DNA of 64,000 nt from Prosthecomicrobium pneumaticum. Its GTDB lineage: Bacteria > Pseudomonadota > Alphaproteobacteria > Rhizobiales > Kaistiaceae. Positions 26,774-36,195 of the stretch are shown in pieces. How positions within the stretch are numbered: position 1 is the stretch's first letter; the number at the start of each line of letters is the position of its first letter. The notes below the pieces were generated by a model. That model was given only the letters and a program-made list of their open reading frames with translations, did no database searches and had not been told where the DNA came from. The position numbers and the translations under genes were made by a program. The stretch spans positions 124,001 through 188,000 of the forward strand of contig NZ_JACHOO010000008.1 of assembly GCF_014199915.1 (NCBI RefSeq). The letters are read 5' to 3'.

Positions 26774-27922
26774 CTACTCACCGTCCTCGTCGTGGTCTGT
26801 AGAAATCAGCCGAATAACTGAAACACGGCTAAGTTGCCAACGTTCACCCACCCGCTCCAGATCGCCTGTCAAGATGACAGGCGCCTTCTTTTCGTGAGCT
26901 TGAACTGCAATCCTATAATTCTCCTGATCGAGAACGGCCTTCACGGATTGCGTTTTATCATTGACAATCGCTTTCAGGGTTACAATACCCTCCACTTCAT
27001 CATGATCGCGCTTCAGCTTATGAACAGTTCCATAGAGAGTAACGTCTGGCTCAGGCACACGGAGGCGAAACGTCCTGCTGGCCTCTCTTAGAATTTCCGC
27101 ATCGTTCTGTGAAAAGCGAACCTTGCGCTGAGGCTCGGGCACAGGTCGCGTTCGAGCCCACGCTACGCTGACATCAAGCCCCTGCGATAAATCAATCAGA
27201 TCGGCAACGGCCTCGCAAAGGTTCGCACTCACTCCAGCGGCAACCGCTTCTTCAAATGCCAAAGGGTTTCCGGCGGCGGCCAGTTCCGCCGCATTCCGGG
27301 AGGCTTCCAGAGCGTTGACAAGCCGCCGGGTTACCTGCCGCTCAATGGGCTCCTCCTCGATCGGGGTCCACTCGGAATTAAAGGCCAGCTGAGTTTGGCC
27401 TAGTTTTGGAGGCACGGGAGAGAGTAAAGTCACAATAAAACTCCCATGCTCCGTCTGGCCCAGCTTTACCCTCCGCATGTACTCCGTTGCTTCTCGATTT
27501 GCGCCGGCCCTATAGAGCGGCTGAGGCGCTCGAACAGCGCACGCTGCTGCGAGCAGCATGTCACGGGCCCTCTCGATGAGCTTCACGCCAGTATCTAGCG
27601 GTAGGGAGCCATCATCATCCGCGCCCAAAGCACGCACTCTAATGATATCTCGGTCGGCCCCGACCAAGTCCCTATAGGTCGAAATTTCGTCCTTCTCTGT
27701 GTCCTCAGAAAATATATGTATCAGCCTAGAAACAATTGACGCATAATCTGCGAGCCGATCGGTTCTTGGAAGAATGATATCTGGCTTCAGATTCGCGCTA
27801 TAGACATCGGCATGCATTCCGTAGGGCTCCGCCTTCTGCCACCCTTCGGCGCGAGCGAATGCGGCTAACGCCGCAGGCGATATGGCCCGCAGAGACTCTC
27901 CGTCTAGAATTTGTGCTTTCAT
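26774..27922 (-). CDS. Unrecognised 382-residue protein of low-GC island
   Basis: I do not recognise this protein. Residues 1-130 are mixed alpha/beta (GMHADVYSANLKPDIILPRTD, then RDLVGADRDIIRVRALG), the middle (about 135-250) is helical and alanine-rich, and the last 100 residues (GTVHKLKRDHDEVEGIVTL to the end) alternate short strands like a small beta-barrel, possibly OB-like. No signal peptide or membrane segment is visible. Its codons and composition (near 52-55 % GC by eye) differ strongly from both neighbours. Its start overlaps the DUF4365 stop by four bases, so the two are coupled. A defence or DNA-handling role is only a guess from the partner and the transfer-like composition. Confidence 0.8.
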   Translation of the reverse strand: MKAQILDGESLRAISPAALAAFARAEGWQKAEPYGMHADVYSANLKPDIILPRTDRLADYASIVSRLIHIFSEDTEKDEISTYRDLVGADRDIIRVRALGADDDGSLPLDTGVKLIERARDMLLAAACAVRAPQPLYRAGANREATEYMRRVKLGQTEHGSFIVTLLSPVPPKLGQTQLAFNSEWTPIEEEPIERQVTRRLVNALEASRNAAELAAAGNPLAFEEAVAAGVSANLCEAVADLIDLSQGLDVSVAWARTRPVPEPQRKVRFSQNDAEILREASRTFRLRVPEPDVTLYGTVHKLKRDHDEVEGIVTLKAIVNDKTQSVKAVLDQENYRIAVQAHEKKAPVILTGDLERVGERWQLSRVSVIRLISTDHDEDGE

Positions 27923-28419
27923 ATTGGCGTACCCACGCGGGCCAGATCCATCAATCGACGCAAACCCTCGATATCGAAGCGATTCTGATGGCTAATTGGA
28001 ATGGTAACAGTTCCCGCGTTCTCCGTCTCGGGCGCACCGAGAAGGCTTGTCCAATAAGCGCACCGGCGGAGAATCAGTTCGGTTGGCGTAATGGTCAGCC
28101 ACTGAACCTCATCGCGCGGGAGATCCAAGACGACCAAGATACGGGGCACTAAAGTCTGTTCTCGCAAAAAATCATAGTTCCGCCGCTTCAAAGCATACCG
28201 AAATACACCGCCATTCGGACGACCGAGGTTTATGGTTGCCTTCAGCTGGACATCCAAGGACGGACGCATTGGGGCGCCAGCCCGAATCTGGACATCGACA
28301 CCATCTCTGTCGAAGTCCTGCTTCGCAACAACGTAGCCAGCAGCCGCCGCAACAGCGTCGACATAGATCCTAGAGAGCTGCTCCTCTCGATCTGTGGTCG
28401 TTATGAGCCTATCATTCAT
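27919..28419 (-). CDS. DUF4365-type nuclease-like protein
   Basis: A 166-residue protein resembling DUF4365, a PD-(D/E)XK-fold family. The predicted active-site pattern is DRDGVDVQI followed by LDVQLKAT, giving the acidic residue and Q-x-K of the fold. Members are often found in accessory or defence-type loci; most are uncharacterised. GGAGGGGG before the ATG at 28419 fixes the start; an upstream in-frame ATG would add an unlikely hydrophobic leader. It is the first gene of a low-GC pair and overlaps the second gene by four bases. Confidence 0.75.
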   Translation of the reverse strand: MNDRLITTTDREEQLSRIYVDAVAAAAGYVVAKQDFDRDGVDVQIRAGAPMRPSLDVQLKATINLGRPNGGVFRYALKRRNYDFLREQTLVPRILVVLDLPRDEVQWLTITPTELILRRCAYWTSLLGAPETENAGTVTIPISHQNRFDIEGLRRLMDLARVGTPI

Positions 28420-28438
28420 CGCCCCCTCCAGCGCGACG

Positions 28439-28468
28439 ATTATGGAGAAGAAGGCAATCCCCGCGCAA
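28439..28468 (-). promoter_or_regulatory. Candidate promoter of the low-GC island
   Basis: On the minus strand TTGCGC (28463-28468) and CATAAT (28439-28444) are separated by 18 bases and end about 20 bases before the DUF4365 start. The match to a sigma-70 promoter is moderate. Confidence 0.4.
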
Positions 28469-28530
28469 CATATGCTGTATCGGGACGCCGCCACACGTCG
28501 AGGTTACGTCCCGCCTTGACCACACACCCC

Positions 28531-29070
28531 TCAGCTCCGATACGCCCGGTCGACATAGAAGAGCGGCGGGGTGAGGCCGCCGACGCGGACGGCTTCCACA
28601 CGGCCGAAGAAAACGGCATGGGAGCCCGCCTCGACGATCCGCTCGACCCGGCAGTCGAGGCTCGCGCGCGCCCGTTCGAGCGCCGGCGCGCCGGTCGCGA
28701 GGGTCAGCCAGGCGGCGGCGGAAAAGCGCTCGTCCATCGACGCGCCGCCCTTGCCGGCGAACAGATCGGCGAGCGCGGTGTCGGCCGCCGACAGCGTGTT
28801 GACGCAGAACACCGGATTGGCGGCGAAGACGGCGTGCGACCGGCTCGTCCGGTTGAGGCAGACGAGCACGAGCGGCGGCCGGTCGGACACCGAGGTGACC
28901 GCCGAGACGGTGACGCCGATCCGCCCGCCCGGGCCGGCGGTCGTCACGATGTGCACCGAGGCGCCGACCCGGCTCATCGCCTCGCGAAAGATGCCGGGAT
29001 CGAGATCGGCGTCCTCCGCCTCATCGTTCGGAGCGCCGCCGCGGGCGTCTGTTCGGTTGTCGACCGGCAA
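28531..29070 (-). CDS. Flavin reductase family protein (HpaC-like)
   Basis: A 179-residue flavin reductase domain protein. FREAMSRVGASVHIVTTAGPGGR, VTVSAVTSVSDRPPLVLVCLNR and FCVNTLSAADTALADLFAGK match the NAD(P)H:FMN reductase components of two-component monooxygenases. No oxygenase gene is near, so its partner is elsewhere or it acts alone. TTG at 29070 is used; the region before residue 25 is not conserved and the true start may be later. GGAGAG lies a little far upstream. Confidence 0.85.
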   Translation of the reverse strand: MPVDNRTDARGGAPNDEAEDADLDPGIFREAMSRVGASVHIVTTAGPGGRIGVTVSAVTSVSDRPPLVLVCLNRTSRSHAVFAANPVFCVNTLSAADTALADLFAGKGGASMDERFSAAAWLTLATGAPALERARASLDCRVERIVEAGSHAVFFGRVEAVRVGGLTPPLFYVDRAYRS

Positions 29071-29349
29071 GGCCTGCTTCTCTCCTCAGGCGGCCCGGCC
29101 GCGTCGGGGGAACGCGACCGGCGGCCGCGGCCGCGCAAGGGGACGCGACGCGGCCCCGCCGACCCCTAGATAGGCGCCGGCGGACCGGCGGGGAAGCGGC
29201 GATGCCGACGGCCCCGCCGGCCCCTCCGACTTTCGATGCTGTTGTTTTGTGCGTGGCGACTTGCTAAGCCAGAGGTTCAAACTAGGAGCCGAACAAAAAG
29301 CGGGCTCCGGGGTAAGCGGCGCAAAGCCACCGCTTCGTGGGGATCTTGA

Positions 29350-30267
29350 ATGGAAATCTTTCTCCAGCAATTGATCAATGGGGTCACGCTGGGCTCGATC
29401 TATGGCCTGATCGCCATCGGCTACACGATGGTGTTCGGCATCATCGGCATGGTGAATTTCTCCCATGGCGATGTGTTCATGGTCTCGGCCTTCTTCGCGC
29501 TGATCTTCTTCCTCCTGTTCATGACGATCCTGGGGATCGGCACGCCGATCATCGCGCTTCTGCTGGCGATGATCCTCGCCATGGTGCTGACCGGCCTGCT
29601 CTCCTGGACCATCGAGCGGGTTGCCTACCGGCCCTTGCGCGGTTCGTTCCGGCTCGCCCCGCTGATCTCGGCGATCGGCATGTCGATCGTGCTGTCGAAC
29701 TTCATCCAGGTGGCGCAGGGCCCGCGCAACAAGCCGGTCCCGCCGATGGTGAACGGCACGATCGACCTGATGGAGCGCGACGGCTTCGCGGTCACGGTCT
29801 CGTACAAGCAGATCATCATCGTGCTCGTCACCGCCGTGCTGCTCGCCGCCTTCTGGTATGTGGTGCAGAAGACGCCGCTCGGCCGGGCGCAGCGCGCCTG
29901 CGAGCAGGACCGCAAGATGGCGGCGCTGCTCGGCGTCAATGTCGACCGGACGATCTCGCTCACCTTCGTGATGGGCGCCTCGCTCGCCGCCGTCGCCGGC
30001 TCCATGTATCTGATGTATTACGGCGTCGTGCATTTCGCCGACGGCTTCGTTCCCGGCGTCAAGGCGTTCACGGCGGCGGTGCTCGGCGGCATCGGCTCGC
30101 TGCCCGGCGCTGTGCTCGGCGGCCTGCTGATCGGCCTCATCGAGACCTTCTGGTCGGGCTATTTCTCGATCGATTACAAGGATGTCGCGGCTTTCTCGAT
30201 CCTCGCGATCGTGCTGATCTTCATGCCGCAGGGCATTCTCGGGCGACCCGAAGTCGAGAAGGTGTGA
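29350..30267 (+). CDS. livH: Branched-chain amino acid-type ABC permease LivH
   Basis: A 305-residue inner-membrane permease of the hydrophobic amino acid ABC family. The opening [39 protein letters not shown] is diagnostic of LivH, and [28 protein letters not shown] is the cytoplasmic coupling-loop region. About eight hydrophobic segments are visible. It heads an operon livH-livM-livG-livF with the next gene starting one base after its stop. The transported substrate could be branched-chain amino acids, other amino acids or amides. Confidence 0.93.
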   Translation: MEIFLQQLINGVTLGSIYGLIAIGYTMVFGIIGMVNFSHGDVFMVSAFFALIFFLLFMTILGIGTPIIALLLAMILAMVLTGLLSWTIERVAYRPLRGSFRLAPLISAIGMSIVLSNFIQVAQGPRNKPVPPMVNGTIDLMERDGFAVTVSYKQIIIVLVTAVLLAAFWYVVQKTPLGRAQRACEQDRKMAALLGVNVDRTISLTFVMGASLAAVAGSMYLMYYGVVHFADGFVPGVKAFTAAVLGGIGSLPGAVLGGLLIGLIETFWSGYFSIDYKDVAAFSILAIVLIFMPQGILGRPEVEKV

Positions 30268-30268
30268 G

Positions 30269-31654
30269 ATGAGCGCCCCCTCTCGTGCCACGGCCGGCTC
30301 CGACATCGGCGCCGCCGTCAAGGACGCTTTGCTCGCAGGCGTCATCGCCCTCGGCCTGTTCGGCCCGCTGGTCGGCCTCAGGACCGAGCAGAACATGCGC
30401 AACGAGGTCGTGCTCGAGCTGCATTGGGTGACGGTGGCGGTCATCGTCGGCATCGTCGTCGTCGGCCGCTTCCTGTTGCGCACCGTGATCTGGCCGGCGC
30501 TCGCCGACCGCAAGCTGCGCGACCGGCCGGCGGCCGGCGAGCCCGGCGCGCTGCGCCAGACGGTCGGCCGCTTCCTGCCGCCCGCCGGCCTCGTCTTCCT
30601 CATCGTCTATCCGGCCCTGATGCTGAGCCTCTTCGGCCTGCAGGGCTCGCTGAAATGGGTCGACAATTTCGGCATCCAGATCCTCATCTATGTGATGCTC
30701 GGCTGGGGCCTCAACATCGTCGTAGGCCTCGCCGGCCTGCTCGATCTCGGCTATGTCGCCTTCTATGCCGTGGGCGCCTATGCCTATGCGCTCCTCGCGA
30801 CGCATTTCGGCCTGTCCTTCTGGCTGCTGCTGCCGCTCGCCGGAATTCTCGCTGCGCTCTGGGGCATCATTCTCGGCTTCCCGGTCCTGCGGCTCCGCGG
30901 CGACTATCTCGCCATCGTGACGCTCGCCTTCGGTGAGATCATCCGCCTCGTGCTCATCAATTTCCGCGAGCTGACCAATGGCTCCGCGGGCATCTCCTCG
31001 ATCCCGAAGGTGACCCTGTTCGGCCTCTATTCCTTCGACGTCAGCGCGCCGAACAATTTCGCGAAGTCCTTCGGATTGCCGATGTCGGGCACGCACTACA
31101 AGATCTTCCTCTATTATCTGATCCTGGCGCTCGCTCTGTTGACCGCCTTCGTCACCATCCGGCTGCGGCGGCTGCCGATCGGCCGGGCCTGGGAGGCGCT
31201 CCGCGAGGATGAGATCGCCTGCCGCTCGCTCGGCATCAACACCACCATCACCAAGCTGACCGCCTTCGCGATCGGCGCCATGTTCGGCGGCTTCGCCGGC
31301 TCCTTCTTCGCCGCCCGCCAGGGCTTCGTCAGCCCCGAATCCTTCATCTTCATGGAATCGGCGATCATCGTGGCGATCGTCGTGCTCGGCGGCATGGGCT
31401 CCCTGATCGGCGTCGCCGTCGCCGCGGTGGCGATGATCGGCGGCTCGGAGATGCTGCGCGAGCTCACCTTCCTGAAGGCGGTGTTCGGCAACGACTTCAA
31501 CCCCGATCAATTCCGCATGCTGATCTTCGGCCTCGCCATGGTCTCCATCATGATCTGGCGCCCGCGCGGCTTCGTCTCCGCCCGCCAGCCGACCGTCTTC
31601 CTCACCGAGCGCAGGGCGATCTCCGGCTCGCTCGTGAAGGAGGGGCACGGCTGA
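30269..31654 (+). CDS. livM: Branched-chain amino acid-type ABC permease LivM
   Basis: A 461-residue permease, longer than LivH because of an N-terminal extension of about 120 residues with extra hydrophobic segments, as in E. coli LivM. The core has [28 protein letters not shown] and [32 protein letters not shown]. The coupling region is [32 protein letters not shown]. Its stop codon overlaps the livG ATG by one base, so translation is coupled. Confidence 0.93.
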   Translation: MSAPSRATAGSDIGAAVKDALLAGVIALGLFGPLVGLRTEQNMRNEVVLELHWVTVAVIVGIVVVGRFLLRTVIWPALADRKLRDRPAAGEPGALRQTVGRFLPPAGLVFLIVYPALMLSLFGLQGSLKWVDNFGIQILIYVMLGWGLNIVVGLAGLLDLGYVAFYAVGAYAYALLATHFGLSFWLLLPLAGILAALWGIILGFPVLRLRGDYLAIVTLAFGEIIRLVLINFRELTNGSAGISSIPKVTLFGLYSFDVSAPNNFAKSFGLPMSGTHYKIFLYYLILALALLTAFVTIRLRRLPIGRAWEALREDEIACRSLGINTTITKLTAFAIGAMFGGFAGSFFAARQGFVSPESFIFMESAIIVAIVVLGGMGSLIGVAVAAVAMIGGSEMLRELTFLKAVFGNDFNPDQFRMLIFGLAMVSIMIWRPRGFVSARQPTVFLTERRAISGSLVKEGHG

Positions 31655-32553
31655 TGGCTCACGCCCTCGCGACCGCCCCCGTGGGCGGCAGGACATGGCA
31701 GGCCGACCCCGTGCTCAGGGTCGACCACGTCTCGATGCGCTTCGGCGGCCTCGTCGCCGTGCGCGATCTCTCCTTCGAGGCGGGCCGCGGCGAGATCACC
31801 GCGCTGATCGGCCCGAACGGCGCCGGCAAGACCACGGTCTTCAACTGCATCACCGGCTTCTATAAGCCGACGCAGGGCATGCTGACGCTGACCCATGCCG
31901 ACGGCGACCGCTACCTTCTCGAGCGCATGCCGGACTTCAAGATCTCGGCGAAGGCGAAGGTCGCGCGCACGTTCCAGAACATCCGCCTGTTCTCCGGCAT
32001 GACGCTGCTCGAGAACCTCCTCGTCGCGCAGCACAACCGCCTGATGGCCGCCTCGGGCTGGTCGATCCTCGGCATTCTCGGCGTGCCGAGCTTTCACCAA
32101 GCCGAAAAGGCGGCGATCGATCGCGCCCGCTACTGGCTCGACAAGACCGGCCTCACCACCCGCGCCGACGACCCGGCCGGCGACCTGCCCTATGGCGCGC
32201 AGCGTCGGCTCGAGATCGCCCGCGCAATGTGTACCCAGCCCGAACTGCTCTGCCTCGACGAGCCGGCGGCCGGCCTCAATCCGCGGGAATCGGCGGAGCT
32301 GAACGCGCTGCTGCTGTCGATCCGGGAGACCGAGAAGACCTCGATCCTGCTGATCGAGCACGACATGTCGGTGGTGATGGAGATTTCGGATCACGTCGTG
32401 GTGCTCGAATATGGGGTGAAGATCTCGGATGGGGCACCGGCCGAGGTGAAGGCCGATCCGCGCGTCATCGCCGCTTATCTCGGCGTCGACGACGAAGAGG
32501 TCGGGAAGGTCGAGGAGACGCTCGACGAGATCGCCGAGGAGGCGCAGGCGTGA
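31654..32553 (+). CDS. livG: Branched-chain amino acid-type ABC ATPase LivG
   Basis: A 299-residue ATP-binding subunit. Walker A is GPNGAGKTT, the signature region LPYGAQRRLEIARAM is a degenerate LSGGQ as usual in LivG, Walker B is LLCLDEPAAGLNP, and the switch histidine is in LLIEHDMSVVM. About 20 extra residues precede the first strand. It forms the ATPase heterodimer with LivF, whose GTG start overlaps the end of this gene by four bases. Confidence 0.94.
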   Translation: MAHALATAPVGGRTWQADPVLRVDHVSMRFGGLVAVRDLSFEAGRGEITALIGPNGAGKTTVFNCITGFYKPTQGMLTLTHADGDRYLLERMPDFKISAKAKVARTFQNIRLFSGMTLLENLLVAQHNRLMAASGWSILGILGVPSFHQAEKAAIDRARYWLDKTGLTTRADDPAGDLPYGAQRRLEIARAMCTQPELLCLDEPAAGLNPRESAELNALLLSIRETEKTSILLIEHDMSVVMEISDHVVVLEYGVKISDGAPAEVKADPRVIAAYLGVDDEEVGKVEETLDEIAEEAQA

Positions 32554-33287
32554 GCGCGACCATGGAAGGGCCGCTGCTGCAGGTGCGCGGCGTCAAGACC
32601 TATTACGGCAAGATCATCGCGCTGAAGGGCGTCGACGTCGACGTGAAGCGCGGCGAGATCGTCACCCTGATCGGGGCCAACGGCGCCGGCAAGTCGACGC
32701 TGATGATGACGATCTGTGGCAGCCCCCAGGCGCGCGAGGGCTCCATCACCTTCGAGGGCCGCGACATCACGCGCATGCCGACGCACGAGATCGCCCGGCT
32801 CAGGATCGCCCAGTCGCCCGAGGGGCGGCGCATCTTCCCGCGCATGACCGTACTCGAGAACCTGCAGATGGGCGCGGCGCTCGACAAGCTCGCCTATTTC
32901 GACCAGGACGTGGAACGGGTGTTCACCCTCTTCCCGCGGCTCAAGGAGCGCATCGGGCAGCGCGGCGGCACGCTGTCGGGCGGGGAGCAGCAGATGCTCG
33001 CCATCGCCCGGGCGCTCATGACGCGACCGAAGCTGCTGATGCTCGACGAGCCGTCGCTCGGCCTCGCGCCGCTGATCGTCAAGCAGATCTTCGAGGCGAT
33101 CGACGAACTGAACCGGACCGAGGGATTGACGGTCTTTCTCGTCGAGCAGAATGCCTATCATGCGCTCCGCCTCGCCCATCGCGGCTATGTGATGGTGAAC
33201 GGCTTGATCACGATGAGCGGCACGGGGCGGGAACTGCTCGAGAAGCCGGAGATCCGCGCGGCCTATCTCGAAGGGGGGCGGCACTGA
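32550..33287 (+). CDS. livF: Branched-chain amino acid-type ABC ATPase LivF
   Basis: A 245-residue ATP-binding subunit. Walker A is GANGAGKST, the signature LSGGEQQMLAIARAL is intact, Walker B is LLMLDEPSLGLAP and the switch region is VFLVEQNAYHALR. The start is GTG at 32550, overlapping the livG stop by four bases with GAGGAGG upstream; an ATG four codons later is also possible. Its stop overlaps the start of the small membrane protein gene by one base. Confidence 0.93.
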   Translation: MSATMEGPLLQVRGVKTYYGKIIALKGVDVDVKRGEIVTLIGANGAGKSTLMMTICGSPQAREGSITFEGRDITRMPTHEIARLRIAQSPEGRRIFPRMTVLENLQMGAALDKLAYFDQDVERVFTLFPRLKERIGQRGGTLSGGEQQMLAIARALMTRPKLLMLDEPSLGLAPLIVKQIFEAIDELNRTEGLTVFLVEQNAYHALRLAHRGYVMVNGLITMSGTGRELLEKPEIRAAYLEGGRH

Positions 33288-33643
33288 TGCAGGGCGTTCT
33301 CTACGAGGAGGCGTCGTTCGGCGTCTTCCTCTTCGTCACCCTCGTTCTCGGCGGTCTCGGTGCCTGGATGACCGGCCGGGCCTGCGCGCTGACGTGGAGG
33401 CCGCTCGGCTCGCTCCTCGTCTATCTCGTCATCCTCGCCTGCGCGGTGCGATTCATCCATTTCTCGCTGTTCGGCGGAACGTTGATCGCGCCGCAGTACT
33501 TCGTCGTCGACCTCGTCATCCTGCTCGTGATCGGCATCGCCGGCTATCGTTTCACGCGGACGAACCAGATGGTCGACCAGTATTATTGGCTCTACGAAAG
33601 ATCCGGTCCGTTTTCCTGGCGCGATAAGCAGATCGTCGCCTGA
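33287..33643 (+). CDS. Small membrane protein of Liv operon (DUF6867 type)
   Basis: A 118-residue protein with three hydrophobic segments (about 12-28, 42-60 and 70-87) and a conserved tail QYYWLYERSGPFSWRDK. Similar small proteins, DUF6867, occur next to Liv-type ABC genes in related bacteria. The function is unknown; a part in assembly or regulation of the transporter is a fair guess. The start overlaps the livF stop by one base, so it is certainly in the operon. A 147-base gap leads to the binding-protein gene. Confidence 0.85.
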   Translation: MQGVLYEEASFGVFLFVTLVLGGLGAWMTGRACALTWRPLGSLLVYLVILACAVRFIHFSLFGGTLIAPQYFVVDLVILLVIGIAGYRFTRTNQMVDQYYWLYERSGPFSWRDKQIVA

Positions 33644-33790
33644 GCGGAAGATGAGGCCGGGCGACACCATGCGAATCCGGATGACAGCCTCACAGAAATC
33701 GGCAAGATGCCGGACAAGGCGAGCCTGTCATCCGCCGATGGGATCTCGGGGGATCGAGATCCACCTTCCAGTACAAACGGGAGACGATCC

Positions 33791-34909
33791 ATGAAGAAGC
33801 ATCTCTTGTCCGGTCTCGCCCTCGTGGCGGGTCTGGCGATGGCCGGCACGGCCCAGGCCGAGATCAAGCTCGGCGTCGCGGGTCCGCTGACCGGCGCCAA
33901 CGCGGCCTTCGGCGCGCAGCTCCAGAAGGGCGCCGAGCAGGCGATCGCCGACATCAACGCGGCGGGCGGCGTCAATGGCGAGCAGATCTCGCTGTCGCTC
34001 GGCGACGACGTCTCCGATCCGAAGCAGGGCGTTTCGGTCGCCAACAAGTTCGTCGGCGACGGCGTCACCTGGGTGGTCGGCCACTTCAATTCGGGTGTCT
34101 CGATCCCGACTTCGGAAGTCTATGCCGAAAACGGCATTGTCCAGATCACCCCGGCCTCGACCAACCCGACCTACACCGAACGCGGCCTGTGGAACACGTT
34201 CCGCACCTGCGGTCGCGACGACCAGCAGGGCGCGGTCGCCGGCAAATACATCGTCGACAATCTGAAGGGCAAGGCGGTCGCCGTCATCCACGACAAGACC
34301 CCCTACGGCCAGGGCCTCGCCGACGAGACCAAGAAGGCGATGAACGCCGCCGGTGTTACCGAGGCGCTCTATGAAGGCATCAATGTCGGCGAGAAGGACT
34401 TCTCGGCGCTCATCTCGAAGATGAAGGCCGCGAATGTCGAGGTCATCTATTATGGCGGCCTGCACACCGAGGCCGGCCTGATCGTCCGCCAGGCGGCCGA
34501 GCAGGGCCTCAAGGCCGTGCTGATGTCGGGTGACGGCATCACCTCCGACGAGTTCGCCTCGATCGGCGGGCCGGCGACCGAAGGCACGCTGATGACCTTC
34601 GCGCCCGATCCGCGCAGGAACCCGGCCGCCCAGGAGGTCGTCAAGAAGTTCCGTGACGCCGGCTTCGAGCCGGAGGCCTATACGCTCTACTCCTATGCCG
34701 CGGTGCAGATCCTCGCGCAGGCGGCCGCCAAGGCCGGCACCAACGACGCCCAGAAGGTCGCGGAGACCATCAAGTCGGGCGGCCCGTGGTCGACCGTGAT
34801 CGGCGAGATCGGCTATGACGAGAAGGGCGACATCACCCGTCCGGACTATGTGATGTATGTCTGGAAGGCGAACGCCGACGGCAAGATCACCTACACCGAG
34901 CTCGAATAA
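33791..34909 (+). CDS. livJ: Branched-chain amino acid-type ABC binding protein
   Basis: A 372-residue periplasmic binding protein of type I fold. A signal peptide covers residues 1-23 ([23 protein letters not shown]), and the mature protein begins [21 protein letters not shown]. The region [32 protein letters not shown] and [14 protein letters not shown] fits LivJ/LivK-type ligand sites. GGGAG precedes the ATG at 33791; the upstream in-frame extension is not conserved. A strong terminator follows, so this gene ends the liv operon. Confidence 0.92.
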   Translation: MKKHLLSGLALVAGLAMAGTAQAEIKLGVAGPLTGANAAFGAQLQKGAEQAIADINAAGGVNGEQISLSLGDDVSDPKQGVSVANKFVGDGVTWVVGHFNSGVSIPTSEVYAENGIVQITPASTNPTYTERGLWNTFRTCGRDDQQGAVAGKYIVDNLKGKAVAVIHDKTPYGQGLADETKKAMNAAGVTEALYEGINVGEKDFSALISKMKAANVEVIYYGGLHTEAGLIVRQAAEQGLKAVLMSGDGITSDEFASIGGPATEGTLMTFAPDPRRNPAAQEVVKKFRDAGFEPEAYTLYSYAAVQILAQAAAKAGTNDAQKVAETIKSGGPWSTVIGEIGYDEKGDITRPDYVMYVWKANADGKITYTELE

Positions 34910-34929
34910 GCCCGGACTATCCGGCTGCG

Positions 34930-34968
34930 ACGCCCGCCCCCGTTGCCACGGGGCGGGCGTTCTTTTTT
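34930..34968 (+). terminator. Rho-independent terminator after livJ
   Basis: ACGCCCGCCCC (34930-34940) pairs perfectly with GGGGCGGGCGT (34950-34960) around a nine-base loop and is followed by TCTTTTTT. The 11-base stem and T-run make a strong intrinsic terminator for the liv operon. Confidence 0.92.
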
Positions 34969-35045
34969 CGGCCGGCCGGCGCCGGGCGACAGCGCGGCCC
35001 GGCTCTGCCATGATGGCGCCGCCGTCGAAACCGAAGCCGATCCGC

Positions 35046-36146
35046 ATGCGCCCTGCCCTCGTCCGCCTCCTCCCGCTTCTCGCCCTCTGCGCATCCGGAC
35101 CGGCCGCAGCCGATCTCCGCATCGCCGTCATCGGGCCGATGACGGGTCCCTATGACATACTCGGCGCGCAGCTCCGCGCCGGAGCCGAAAAGGCGGTGGC
35201 GGACATCAATGCCACCGGCGGGATCGGCGGCGATCGGCTGGTGCTCGATGTCGAGGACGACGCCTGCCGGGCGGACGACGCGGTCGCGGCGGCGAACCGG
35301 GCGATCGGCCGCGGCGATGTGTTCGTGCTCGGCCATCTCTGCGCCGGTGCGGCGGAGGCCGCCGCCGCCGTCTATGCGAAGAGCGGAACACTCGCGATCA
35401 CGCCGGGCGTGACGGCGAACGGCCTCAGCGACGAGCGTGCCGGGCCGACCGTCTTCCGCCTCGCCGCGCGCGATGACGGCCAGGGTGCTTTCCTCGGCGC
35501 GGAGCTCGCCCGCCGCTTTGCCGACGGGCGCGTCGCCGTGCTCGACGACGGATCGAGTTACGGCAAGGGGCTCGCGGAGGCGACGCGGGCGGCGATGAAC
35601 GCTGCGGGCAAGCGCGAGGCGCTCGTCGAGACCTATCAGCCCGGCGCGCGCGACTATCGGGCGCTCGCCGGACGCCTCGTCGACGACGCGATCGACGCCG
35701 TCATGATCGGCGGCTGGCACAACGATGTCGCGCTGATCGTGGAAGCGCTGCGGGTCCGCGGCTCGAAGGCGGTGGTGATCGGTGGCGACGCCCTCGCGAC
35801 CAGCGAATACCGGGTGGCGGCCGGCGAAGCGGTCGCCGGCACGCTGTTCTCGTTCTTTAGGGATTGGCGGACCGCGCCGGGCACCGCGGTGACCGCCGCG
35901 GCGATCCGGGCTTCGGGGACAGAGCCGGAAGGTTACGTCCTGCCCGCCTATGCCGCGGTGCAGCTCTTCGCCGCCGCGGCGGCGACCGCGCCGGCGCGCG
36001 ACGGTCCGGCTCTCGCCGCGGCGCTCGCGGCGGGGGAGACGCCGACCCTGATCGGTCCTGTCTCGTTCGACGCCAAGGGCGACGCCCGGCTCGACTTCTA
36101 TGCGCTCTATCGCTGGGACGAACGAGGCTTCGCACCGGCCGATTGA
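35046..36146 (+). CDS. Second Liv-type ABC substrate-binding protein
   Basis: A 366-residue paralogue of the preceding binding protein, clearly diverged. A signal peptide runs to about residue 21 (LLPLLALCASGPAAA), then DLRIAVIGPMTGPYDILGAQLRAGAEKAVADINATGG. The ligand region differs: DACRADDAVAAANRAIGRGDVFVLGHLCAGAAEAA replaces the partner's segment, with an added cysteine pair. No second permease is nearby, so it may feed LivHMGF a different ligand. It lies after the strong terminator and so probably has its own promoter, which I could not identify. Confidence 0.88.
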   Translation: MRPALVRLLPLLALCASGPAAADLRIAVIGPMTGPYDILGAQLRAGAEKAVADINATGGIGGDRLVLDVEDDACRADDAVAAANRAIGRGDVFVLGHLCAGAAEAAAAVYAKSGTLAITPGVTANGLSDERAGPTVFRLAARDDGQGAFLGAELARRFADGRVAVLDDGSSYGKGLAEATRAAMNAAGKREALVETYQPGARDYRALAGRLVDDAIDAVMIGGWHNDVALIVEALRVRGSKAVVIGGDALATSEYRVAAGEAVAGTLFSFFRDWRTAPGTAVTAAAIRASGTEPEGYVLPAYAAVQLFAAAAATAPARDGPALAAALAAGETPTLIGPVSFDAKGDARLDFYALYRWDERGFAPAD

Positions 36147-36195
36147 ACGGCCGGCGCGGCTTCGCGCCCGCCCTTCGAGGCAGGCCGGAACGGCC

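Noticed and set aside
27859-28152. Short plus-strand frame inside the low-GC island
   Set aside because: It overlaps the DUF4365 gene antisense, lacks a good ribosome site and matches no family.
29071-29349. Riboswitch or leader RNA before livH
   Set aside because: No conserved aptamer-like structure or terminator/antiterminator pair could be supported; the promoter could not be defined either.
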